A stretch of DNA of 64,000 bases. Source: Gemmobacter fulvus. GTDB lineage: Bacteria; Pseudomonadota; Alphaproteobacteria; Rhodobacterales; Rhodobacteraceae. Below the pieces are notes generated by a model that saw nothing but the letters and a program-made list of their open reading frames with translations, did no database searches and had not been told where the DNA came from. Every line of letters begins with the position of its first letter. The stretch's first letter is position 1. Positions 7,881 through 16,107 of this stretch are shown here, in pieces. The stretch spans positions 2,695,501 to 2,759,500 of the forward strand of contig NZ_CP076361.1 in the NCBI RefSeq assembly GCF_018798885.1, given 5' to 3'. Both the position numbers and the translations under genes were made by a program.

Positions 7881-10800
7881 ATGGCATTTCTGAACGGAAC
7901 CAGTGGCAGAGACACGATCGTCGGCACCGACGATTTTTTTGACCAGATCAATGCGATGGAAGAAAATGATCGTGTGACCGGGGGCTTCGGCTTTGACAAT
8001 GTGCTGGGCGGCGATGGCGACGATACCATTTTCGGCGGTTTTCAGGGCGATGTGCTGTCGGGCGACGCCGGGGCGGATTCGCTGAACGGCGGCAGCGGCA
8101 ATGACAACATGAATGGCGGCGACGGCGCGGATACGCTGATCGCGGGCAGCGGCAGCGACACGCTGGGCGGCTTTGGCCAGCCCTATACAATGCTGAGGGG
8201 CGATCTGGTCGATGGCGGATCGGGCTTCGACACGCTGATGCTCGATTATGCGACGCTGGCCTCGCGGCTGAACATCTCGATCAAGGACTGGATCATCCAG
8301 CAGACGCTGACCGGCAATGTGCGGGTGAAAGGGGTGGAGAATTTCCACATCGGCGGCACCGCGCTGGCCGACCGGATCACCGGCGGCATGAACAACGATC
8401 TGCTGAATGGCCGCGATGGTGCGGACGTGCTGAAGGGCGCGGGCGGCAATGACTCGCTTCAGGGCGGCGCGGGCAATGACAATCTGAGCGGCGGCATGGG
8501 TCATGATTACATGACCGGCGACGACGGCAATGACCTGCTGCATGGCAACGAAGGCTATAACCAGCTTTATGGCGGGTTGGGCGATGACACGCTGCGCGGC
8601 GATTACATGGGCTATTACGACGGCGGCGATGGCAATGACAGCCTCGTCGGCGGCATCCATACCGACCAGATGTATGGCGGGCTGGGCAATGACAAGCTCT
8701 ATGGCGGCGTGGGCGATGACCGGCTGTCCGATACGCAGGGCAGTGACCTGCTGGATGCCGGGGCCGGCAATGATCAGGTGGATATCTCGTATAACGAGGG
8801 GCGCGACACCCTGCGCGGCGGCGCGGGCGAAGACCGGCTGGTGCTCACCTATCTCACCGGCAATTTCATCGCCAAACCGGCCGGGCAGGTGCTGACGATT
8901 GCCGGGGGCACCACGATCACCGGCTTTGAACATTACAACATCAGCACCACCGGCGAGCAGGGTAATGTCATCACCACCTTGGGCGGCAATGACACGATCA
9001 GCGGCGGCTTTGGCAATGACAAGCTGACCGGCGGCGGCGGTATGGACTATCTGGACGGCGGCAGCGGCAAGGACAGCGTTTTTGGCGGTGCGGGTGATGA
9101 CCATGTGTCGCTCGGGGCTGGCGGTGCGGATAGTGCCGAGGGCGGCATCGGCACCGATACGCTGTCCATTTCGCGCTATGGCGAAACGGCCAATTTCACC
9201 CTGAACATCACCGGCGCGAACGCCCGGCTGAACGACGGCACTACTGGCAAATCGTTCGAGCGGTATTCGGTCAGCTTCGGATCGGGCAATGACAAGATCG
9301 CCTCGGTGGGCTCCGCGCTGAGCATGCAGGCCTATGGCGGCGACGGCAATGACACGCTGCTCGGCACCAACGGCGATTACGACTGGCTGAGTGGCGGCAA
9401 TGGCAATGACAGCCTGACCGGCAATGGCGGCCACGACAATCTGGATGGCGGCCTGGGCGACGACACGATGATCGGCGGCGCGGGCAATGACACGTTCAAC
9501 GATTACGGCGGCACCAATATCATTGACGGTGGCGCGGGCAACGAGCTGGTCTATGTCGATGATGGGTATGGCGGCGAGGTCGGCAATTACGACATCACGC
9601 TGGGGGCGGGCGATGATTCGGTGAGCCGGGGCTATCGCGCCTCGGGGCAGTTCACCGCGAATGGCGGGTCGGGCACCGATCTCGTCAACCTCTCGCTGTC
9701 GTCGCAGACCAATGACCTCGTGTTCACGCTGGCCAACCGGGTAACCATTCTGGGCGGGCTGGTCGATCTGACCGGGTTCGAGCGGGTCACGCTCAACAGC
9801 GGGCTGGGCAATGACCGCCTGAAGGGCGGCGCGCTGGGCGATACGTTTGACGGCGGGTCGGGCAATGACCGGCTGGAAGGCATGGGGGGCGATGACTCGC
9901 TGACCGCAAGCGCGGGCGTCGATAAGGTCTATGGCGGCGCGGGCAATGACACGCTGAATGGCGGTGGCATCTATGCCGAGGATGTGGGCGACCTGCTGGA
10001 TGCCGGTGCGGGCAATGACACGGTGTATATGGGGCGTGGTGCCACCGCGATCGGCGGTGCGGGCAAGGACATGCTGACGCTGAACCTGGGCAACCAGACG
10101 GCTGATTACACGCTCAAGCTGCTGGCAGCCGGGGTGCAGAGACTGGATGCGGTGACCAAGGTTTCGGGGTTCGAGGCGCTGAACTATACGGGCAGTCAGG
10201 GCAAGGACAATGTGACCGCCGGGGCCGAAACCGATTTCCTCAACGGTCATGCGGGCAATGACACGCTGCGTGGCGGCGGTGGCACCGATTACATCTATGA
10301 CGGCGCGGGCAACGATCTGGTGCAGGGCGATGCGGGCGACGATCTGCTGTATCGCACCGATGCCACCGGCAGGGATATCTTCGACGGCGGCGCGGGCACG
10401 GATACCTTTACCTTCCAGAGCTATGTGAACTCGGCGGTGCTGGATCTGCTGGATGCGCGTCAGAATGACGGGCAGGCCAAGGGTCTGACGCTGCGCAATG
10501 TCGAAAAGATCGTGGGCAGCTCGGCGGATGATGACCTGCGCGGCAGCAACAAGGCTGACATCTTCGATGGCAGCGGCGGTGATGACGTGCTGATGGGCCG
10601 TGGCGGCAATGACGTGCTGACGGGCGGCGGCGGCGATGACTGGCTGACCGGCGGGGCAGGGGCCGACAAGTTCGTGTTCGACTATAATTCCCGCGGTCTC
10701 AATGGCGACGTGATCACCGATTTCACGCGCGGCACCGACAAGCTGGTGCTGGACCCCTATGCCTTCGCGATGAATACGCAGACCGGCATCCGTCTTGTGA

Positions 10801-10970
10801 CCGGGGCGGATCCGGTGGCGCGCGAACTGGCCCCGACCTTCCTGTTCGAAAGCGATACCGGGCGGCTCTGGTATGATCCCGATGGAAAGGGCGAATATGC
10901 CGAGGCCGAATTCATTGCGCTGCTGCAAGGGGTCAAGACCCTGACAACCAGCGATTTCGCATTCCTGTAA
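7881..10970 (+). CDS. RTX (hemolysin-type Ca2+-binding repeat) secreted protein
   Basis: A 1029-residue acidic, Gly/Asp-rich protein built almost wholly of GGxGxDxLx nonapeptides, which bind calcium as parallel beta-rolls after secretion. There is no N-terminal signal peptide; as in other RTX proteins export should be by a type I system using the C-terminus (about 925-1029, containing GADKFVFDY, DVITDFTRGTDKL, LWYDPDGKGEYAEAEF and an aliphatic end). Blocks of repeats alternate with six non-repeat segments at about 115-160, 317-362, 425-470, 598-643, 728-775 and 838-882, related to one another. No enzymatic domain is recognisable, so an adhesin, matrix or surface-layer role is more likely than a toxin. 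GGGAGGAACC precedes the ATG. No secretion ATPase or adaptor gene is nearby. A two-component system is divergent from it. Confidence 0.9.
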   Translation: MAFLNGTSGRDTIVGTDDFFDQINAMEENDRVTGGFGFDNVLGGDGDDTIFGGFQGDVLSGDAGADSLNGGSGNDNMNGGDGADTLIAGSGSDTLGGFGQPYTMLRGDLVDGGSGFDTLMLDYATLASRLNISIKDWIIQQTLTGNVRVKGVENFHIGGTALADRITGGMNNDLLNGRDGADVLKGAGGNDSLQGGAGNDNLSGGMGHDYMTGDDGNDLLHGNEGYNQLYGGLGDDTLRGDYMGYYDGGDGNDSLVGGIHTDQMYGGLGNDKLYGGVGDDRLSDTQGSDLLDAGAGNDQVDISYNEGRDTLRGGAGEDRLVLTYLTGNFIAKPAGQVLTIAGGTTITGFEHYNISTTGEQGNVITTLGGNDTISGGFGNDKLTGGGGMDYLDGGSGKDSVFGGAGDDHVSLGAGGADSAEGGIGTDTLSISRYGETANFTLNITGANARLNDGTTGKSFERYSVSFGSGNDKIASVGSALSMQAYGGDGNDTLLGTNGDYDWLSGGNGNDSLTGNGGHDNLDGGLGDDTMIGGAGNDTFNDYGGTNIIDGGAGNELVYVDDGYGGEVGNYDITLGAGDDSVSRGYRASGQFTANGGSGTDLVNLSLSSQTNDLVFTLANRVTILGGLVDLTGFERVTLNSGLGNDRLKGGALGDTFDGGSGNDRLEGMGGDDSLTASAGVDKVYGGAGNDTLNGGGIYAEDVGDLLDAGAGNDTVYMGRGATAIGGAGKDMLTLNLGNQTADYTLKLLAAGVQRLDAVTKVSGFEALNYTGSQGKDNVTAGAETDFLNGHAGNDTLRGGGGTDYIYDGAGNDLVQGDAGDDLLYRTDATGRDIFDGGAGTDTFTFQSYVNSAVLDLLDARQNDGQAKGLTLRNVEKIVGSSADDDLRGSNKADIFDGSGGDDVLMGRGGNDVLTGGGGDDWLTGGAGADKFVFDYNSRGLNGDVITDFTRGTDKLVLDPYAFAMNTQTGIRLVTGADPVARELAPTFLFESDTGRLWYDPDGKGEYAEAEFIALLQGVKTLTTSDFAFL

Positions 10971-10995
10971 GCAGGAGCCGACATTTCATGACGCC

Positions 10996-11019
10996 AGCGC
11001 GGGGAGAGATCCCCGCGCT
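10996..11019 (+). terminator. Rho-independent terminator of the RTX gene
   Basis: Perfect 9-bp stem AGCGCGGGG / CCCCGCGCT around loop AGAGAT, followed by TATTGTTTCTG. It lies 26 bases after the RTX stop codon and before the converging dnaE end. The U-rich tail is on the plus strand, so it mainly serves the RTX gene. Confidence 0.8.
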
Positions 11020-11035
11020 TATTGTTTCTGTGCCA

Positions 11036-14000
11036 TCACGCCTCTTCCACCATCAGCACACCATTCATCGCCTTGATCGCGCCCTTGATCTGCGGGCTGA
11101 CCGGATAGAGATCGGGCAGCGCCAGATCAATCTCGCGGCCCTGATCGTCGGGAATGCATAGGGTGATCTGGCCCTTGATCCGTGACGGCTCGATCCGCGC
11201 CAGCAGCGTGGCAATCGAGGCGGCGGCTTCGGGTTTGGTGATATGCACGCGCAGATTGCTGCCGCCCGCCTCGGCGGCGACGGCATCAATCGGCTGCGCG
11301 CCGCGCGCCAGAAGCTTCAGCGTATCGCCTTCCAGATTGGCCTCGACCGTGAGCACGACATTCTTGCCCGGCTCCAGAAAATCGCGGCATTGCTCCAGCG
11401 TGTCGGAGAACACCGTGACTTCGTAAAGCCCTGTCGGATCAGACAGTTGCACAAAGGCAAAGCGATTGCCCTTGGCCGATTTGCGCTCTTGGCGGCTGCT
11501 GACCGATCCGGCCAGCTTGCCCACCACCGGCCCCCGTTCGCAGGCAGCGGTCAGTTCGGTCAGCGTCAGCACCTTCTTGCGCTTGAGCGGGCCCATGTAA
11601 TCATCCAGCGGGTGCCCCGACAGATAAAAGCCGATCGCCTGATGTTCTTGGGTCAGCCGCTCCACCGGCAGCCAGTCATCCCGGCTGGACAGGCGCGGCT
11701 CGGGCAGATCGGCCCCGGCCTCGCCGAACAGGCTGACCTGACTGGAGGTTTTCGCCTCGTGGATCGCCGCCGAATAGGCAACCAGCGCGTCCAGTGCCTC
11801 GAACACGCGGGCGCGGTTGGGGTCGATCCGGTCAAACGCCCCGGCGCGGGCCAGCATTTCCAGCGGCCGCTTGCCAACGCGTTTCAGATCCACCCGCCGG
11901 GCAAAATCGAACAGCGTGGCAAAGGGTTTCTCGCCCGTATCGGTCTTGCGCGCCTCGACGATCATCTTCATCGCCTCGACGCCGACATTCTTCAGCGCGC
12001 CCAGCGCATAGACCACCTGCCCGTCGACCACGGTAAAGGTGGCAAGGCTGGCATTGACGCAGGGCGCCACCGTCTTGATGCCGAGCTTGTCGACCTCGCG
12101 CTTGTAGATGGCCAGCTTGTCGGTCAGGTGAATATCGCAGTTCATCACCGCAGCCATGAATTCGACCGGGTAATTCGCCTTCAGATAACCAGTCTGATAG
12201 CTGACCACCGCATAGGCGGCGGCGTGGGATTTGTTGAAGCCGTAGTTGGCGAATTTCTCCAGCAGGTCAAAGACCTCGCCCGATTTCTTGGCGTCGATAT
12301 TGTGGGTCTTCTTCGCGCCTTCGATGAATTTCGGTCGCTCCTTCGCCATCTCCTCGGCAATCTTCTTGCCCATGGCGCGGCGCAGCAGGTCGGCGCCGCC
12401 GAGGCTGTAGCCGCCCATGACCTGCGCAATCTGCATCACTTGTTCCTGATAGACGATGATGCCCTGCGTTTCGGCCAGAATATGGTCGATGGTCGGGTGA
12501 ATCGATTCCAACTCGCGCAGGCCGTTCTTCACCTCGCAATAGACCGGAATGTTTTCCATCGGGCCGGGGCGATACAGCGCAACAAGCGCCACGATATCTT
12601 CGATACAGGTGGGTTTCATGCGCCGCAGCGCATCCATCATGCCGCTGGATTCCACCTGAAACACCGCCACGGTCTTGGCGGCGGCATAAAGCTCATAGGT
12701 CGGCTTGTCGTCCAGCGGGATCAACGAGATGTCCAGTGTGATGCCGCGCAGCTTCATCAGGTCCAGCGCGTTCTGGATCACCGTCAGGGTTTTCAGGCCC
12801 AGAAAGTCGAACTTCACCAGCCCCGCCGCCTCGACCCATTTCATGTTGAACTGGGTGGCCGGCATGTCCGAGCGCGGATCCTGATAGAGCGGCACCAGCG
12901 CATCCAGAGGCCGGTCGCCGATCACCACCCCGGCGGCATGGGTGGAGGCGTTGCGCAGCAGCCCCTCGATCTGCTGGCCATAGGTCAGCAGCCGGTCCAC
13001 CACCTCTTCGGCCTTGGCGGCCTCGCGCAGGCGCGGCTCATCGGCCAGCGCCTTGACGATGGAGACCGGCTTCACCCCTTCGACCGGGATCATCTTCGAC
13101 AGCCGGTCCACCTGCCCATAGGGCATCTGCAACACCCGGCCCACATCGCGCACGGCGGCTTTGGACAGAAGCGCGCCGAAGGTGATGATCTGCCCCACCT
13201 TGTCGCGCCCGTATTTCTCTTGCACATAACGGATCACCTCCTCGCGGCGATCCATGCAGAAGTCGATGTCGAAGTCGGGCATCGACACCCGCTCCGGGTT
13301 CAGGAAGCGTTCGAACAGCAGCGCATAACGCAAGGGATCCAGATCGGTGATGGTCAGCGCATAGGCGACAAGGCTGCCCGCGCCCGACCCCCGCCCCGGC
13401 CCCACCGGAATGTCGTGATCCTTGGCCCATTTGATGAAATCGGCCACGATCAGGAAGTAGCCGGGAAAGCCCATCTTCTCGATGATGCCCAGCTCGAAAT
13501 CCAGCCGCGCCTGATATTCTTCGGGCGTCACGGCATGGGGAATGATGGCAAGGCGGCGCTGCAACCCTTCATTGGCCTGACGGCGCAATTCCTGCACCTC
13601 GTCATCGGCGAATTTCGGCAGGATCGGGTTGCGCTTGGCCGCCTTGAAGGCACAGCGTCGCGCAATCTCCACCGTGTTCTCCAGCGCCTCGGGCAGATCT
13701 GCGAACAGCGCGCACATCTCGGCTTCGGATTTGAAATAATGCTGCGGCGTCAGCCGACGGCGCGGTCCGGTCTGATCGACATAAGCGCCTTCCGCGATGC
13801 AGATCAGCGCGTCATGCGCCTCATACATCTCGGTCTTCGGGAAATAGACATCATTGGTCGCCACCAGTGGCAAGGCCTTGGCATAGGCCAGCTCCAGAAA
13901 CCCGCGTTCGGTGGCAGCCTCGGCCTCCATCAGCCGCCCGCCCTCGCCGGGGTGGCGCTGCAGCTCGATGTAGAACCGGCCCGGATAGATGCCCGCCAGC

Positions 14001-14485
14001 CGCTCCATCAGCGCCTCGGCCTTGCTGTTCTGCCCGGCCTGCACCAGCTTGCCCAGCGGCCCCTCGGCCCCGCCGGACAGGCAGATCAGCCCCTCGGCAT
14101 GAGTCGACAGCTCTTCAACCGTCACCTGCGGCAGCTGCCCGCCCTTGCCGATATAGAGGCAGGAGTTCAGCTTCATCAGGTTCATGTAGCCCGGCTCGGA
14201 CTGCGCCAGCAGCACCAGCGGCGCAGGCCCGCGCGGCTTTTCCCCGGGGGCGGCCGGATCATAGGCCAGGCTGATCTGACAGCCGATGATCGGCTGCACC
14301 CCGGCCCCGCTCGCCAGCGTGGAAAATTCCAGCGCGGCGAACATGTTGTTGGTATCGGTCACCGCCACGGCGGGCATGGCGGCGGCGGCACACAGCCCCA
14401 CCAGCTTTTTCACCGGCACCGCGCCTTCCAGCAGCGAATATTCGGTATGCACTCTCAGATGGATGAATCGCGGATGTTCTGACAT
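11036..14485 (-). CDS. dnaE: DNA polymerase III alpha subunit
   Basis: A 1149-residue replicative polymerase, full length for DnaE. The order is: PHP domain at the N-terminus (HLRVHTEYSLLEGA), polymerase palm with the catalytic acidic motif PDFDIDFCMDRREEV and GPGRGSGAGSLVAYAL, fingers (LYRPGPMENIPVY, GIIVYQEQVMQIAQ), then helix-hairpin-helix and OB-fold regions (GKLAGSVSSRQERKSAKG). It performs chromosomal DNA synthesis in the Pol III holoenzyme. Two in-frame ATGs exist, at 14491 and 14485; the AGG upstream is only two bases from the first but eight from the second, so 14485 is preferred. The gene converges with the RTX gene and is divergent from xdhA. Confidence 0.97.
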   Translation of the reverse strand: MSEHPRFIHLRVHTEYSLLEGAVPVKKLVGLCAAAAMPAVAVTDTNNMFAALEFSTLASGAGVQPIIGCQISLAYDPAAPGEKPRGPAPLVLLAQSEPGYMNLMKLNSCLYIGKGGQLPQVTVEELSTHAEGLICLSGGAEGPLGKLVQAGQNSKAEALMERLAGIYPGRFYIELQRHPGEGGRLMEAEAATERGFLELAYAKALPLVATNDVYFPKTEMYEAHDALICIAEGAYVDQTGPRRRLTPQHYFKSEAEMCALFADLPEALENTVEIARRCAFKAAKRNPILPKFADDEVQELRRQANEGLQRRLAIIPHAVTPEEYQARLDFELGIIEKMGFPGYFLIVADFIKWAKDHDIPVGPGRGSGAGSLVAYALTITDLDPLRYALLFERFLNPERVSMPDFDIDFCMDRREEVIRYVQEKYGRDKVGQIITFGALLSKAAVRDVGRVLQMPYGQVDRLSKMIPVEGVKPVSIVKALADEPRLREAAKAEEVVDRLLTYGQQIEGLLRNASTHAAGVVIGDRPLDALVPLYQDPRSDMPATQFNMKWVEAAGLVKFDFLGLKTLTVIQNALDLMKLRGITLDISLIPLDDKPTYELYAAAKTVAVFQVESSGMMDALRRMKPTCIEDIVALVALYRPGPMENIPVYCEVKNGLRELESIHPTIDHILAETQGIIVYQEQVMQIAQVMGGYSLGGADLLRRAMGKKIAEEMAKERPKFIEGAKKTHNIDAKKSGEVFDLLEKFANYGFNKSHAAAYAVVSYQTGYLKANYPVEFMAAVMNCDIHLTDKLAIYKREVDKLGIKTVAPCVNASLATFTVVDGQVVYALGALKNVGVEAMKMIVEARKTDTGEKPFATLFDFARRVDLKRVGKRPLEMLARAGAFDRIDPNRARVFEALDALVAYSAAIHEAKTSSQVSLFGEAGADLPEPRLSSRDDWLPVERLTQEHQAIGFYLSGHPLDDYMGPLKRKKVLTLTELTAACERGPVVGKLAGSVSSRQERKSAKGNRFAFVQLSDPTGLYEVTVFSDTLEQCRDFLEPGKNVVLTVEANLEGDTLKLLARGAQPIDAVAAEAGGSNLRVHITKPEAAASIATLLARIEPSRIKGQITLCIPDDQGREIDLALPDLYPVSPQIKGAIKAMNGVLMVEEA

Positions 14486-14703
14486 GCGCATAGCCTAGCG
14501 GAGCGTCAGGGGCAGCGAAAGGGCGGGTGATTTTTCGGCAAAGCGCGAAACTGCTTTCGGCATCGGCTGAAAGGTAATGCTTGCTATGGTGCCATGGCGC
14601 GGTGTTCATGGAAGATAGCAAAGAACAGGGCGCGTGCCTCGCTTTACGCCGCATCGGGCGGGCACGCAACAGCCTCAGGGGGAGAAGGCGGCGGGTTAAA
14701 TTG

Positions 14704-16107
14704 ATGTCCGAGATCGCGTTTCTGCTGAATGGAACGCCGGTGCGTGTACAAGGGGGCTCCCCGACACGCACTCTTCTGGATTTCCTGCGCGAAGATCAGG
14801 GTCTGTGCGGCACCAAAGAGGGCTGCAACGAAGGCGATTGCGGCGCTTGCACCGTGATGGTCACCGATGCCCGGGGGCCACGCGCGCTGAATGCCTGCAT
14901 CCTGTTCCTGCCGCAATTGCAGGGCAAGGCGGTGCGCACGGTCGAAGGGATCAGTGGCCCGGATGGGGCCCTGCATCCGGTGCAACAGGCGATGATCGAC
15001 CATCACGGCAGCCAATGCGGCTTCTGCACCCCGGGGTTCATCACCTCGATGGCGGTGGCGCATCTGCAAGGCCGCGCCGACCATGATGTGACGCTCGCAG
15101 GCAATCTCTGCCGCTGCACCGGCTATGCCCCGATCATCCGCGCCGCCGAAGCCGCCGCCACGGCCCCGGTGCCGACGTGGATGACCACCGATGCGGCTTT
15201 CACATTGGCAGAAATATCCCCGGAGGGGTCCGGGGAGGCAGGCAGCCTCCCCGGCGCTGTCCGCCCGCAGACCGCCGACGAGCTGGCCGACTGGTATGCC
15301 GCCCACCCCGAGGCCACGCTGATTGCAGGCGCAACCGATGTCGGGCTCTGGGTCACGAAAGAGCTGCGCAGCCTGACCGAGGTGGCGTTTCTGAATGGCA
15401 TAACCGATCTGCAAAACCTCACCACCGAAGGCGACACGATCCGCATCGGGGCCGGTGTCACGCTCACCGATCTGCGCGCAGGCTTGGCCGGGCCGCATCC
15501 GCAATTTGCGGCGATGCTGAGCCGTTATGCCTCGGAACAGGTGCGCAATGCGGCGACGATCGGCGGCAATATTGCCAATGGCTCGCCCATCGGTGACGGC
15601 CCGCCTGCGCTGATCGCGCTGGGGGCGGTGCTGCATCTGCGCAAGGGGGCCACCCGGCGCAGCCTGCCGCTGGAGGATTTTTTCCTTGATTACCGCAAGC
15701 AGGATCGCCAGCCCGGCGAATTTGTCGAGGCGGTGACGATCCCGGCCACCGCCCCCGGTCTGCGCTGTTACAAACTGTCCAAACGCTTCGATCAGGATAT
15801 TTCTGCCGTGCTGGGCTGTTTCAATCTGAGCGTGGAACAGGAGGTGATCACCTCGGCCCGCATCGCCTTTGGCGGCATGGCGGGCATCCCCAAACGTGCC
15901 CGCGCGATGGAGGCGGCGCTGATCGGCCAGCCCTTTGGCCTTGCCGCCTTCGCGGCGGCGAAAGCCGCCTGCGCACAGGATTTCACGCCACTGTCCGATA
16001 TGCGCGCCTCGGCAGCCTATCGGCTGGAGGCTGCGGGCAATCTGGCGCTGCGCTATTTCCATGATCTGAGCGGCACTGCCGCCTCTGTGCTGGAGGTGCG
16101 GGCATGA
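14704..16107 (+). CDS. xdhA: Xanthine dehydrogenase small subunit (2Fe-2S and FAD domains)
   Basis: A 467-residue XdhA. The N-terminal plant-type ferredoxin domain has C41, C46, C49 and C65; the second [2Fe-2S] domain has C105, C108, C136 and C138. From about residue 188 to the end is the FAD domain ([31 protein letters not shown]). It passes electrons from the molybdenum centre in XdhB to FAD and NAD+ during hypoxanthine/xanthine oxidation to urate. Between the iron-sulfur and FAD domains, residues about 165-184 are encoded by a copy of a palindromic repeat element inserted in frame. Its stop overlaps the xdhB start (ATGA). An upstream in-frame ATG at 14581 would add 41 basic, non-homologous-looking residues and was rejected. 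Confidence 0.96.
   Translation: MSEIAFLLNGTPVRVQGGSPTRTLLDFLREDQGLCGTKEGCNEGDCGACTVMVTDARGPRALNACILFLPQLQGKAVRTVEGISGPDGALHPVQQAMIDHHGSQCGFCTPGFITSMAVAHLQGRADHDVTLAGNLCRCTGYAPIIRAAEAAATAPVPTWMTTDAAFTLAEISPEGSGEAGSLPGAVRPQTADELADWYAAHPEATLIAGATDVGLWVTKELRSLTEVAFLNGITDLQNLTTEGDTIRIGAGVTLTDLRAGLAGPHPQFAAMLSRYASEQVRNAATIGGNIANGSPIGDGPPALIALGAVLHLRKGATRRSLPLEDFFLDYRKQDRQPGEFVEAVTIPATAPGLRCYKLSKRFDQDISAVLGCFNLSVEQEVITSARIAFGGMAGIPKRARAMEAALIGQPFGLAAFAAAKAACAQDFTPLSDMRASAAYRLEAAGNLALRYFHDLSGTAASVLEVRA
15198..15253 (-). repeat. Palindromic interspersed element, copy inside xdhA (minus orientation)
   Basis: Read on the minus strand: a GC hairpin with 9-bp arms (15231-15239 with 15245-15253, loop AGGCA), then a CCCCTCCGG spacer and the core GGGATATTT followed by TGCCAA and TGAAA. 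The same arrangement is seen at 17253, 21013 and, less exactly, 26992. It encodes in frame the linker [16 protein letters not shown] of XdhA and causes no stop or frameshift. Confidence 0.7.

Noticed and set aside
8000-10700. Short tandem DNA repeats considered as a CRISPR array or satellite
   Set aside because: The repeats are degenerate, in frame and encode GGxGxDxLx; they are RTX codons.
7845-10928. A 1027-codon minus-strand frame with repeated VIA/IAR motifs
   Set aside because: The repeats are the reverse reading of the RTX nonapeptide DNA; no independent start signal.
11243-14482. A 1079-codon open frame on the plus strand opposite dnaE
   Set aside because: Shadow of dnaE; no ribosome site or domain.
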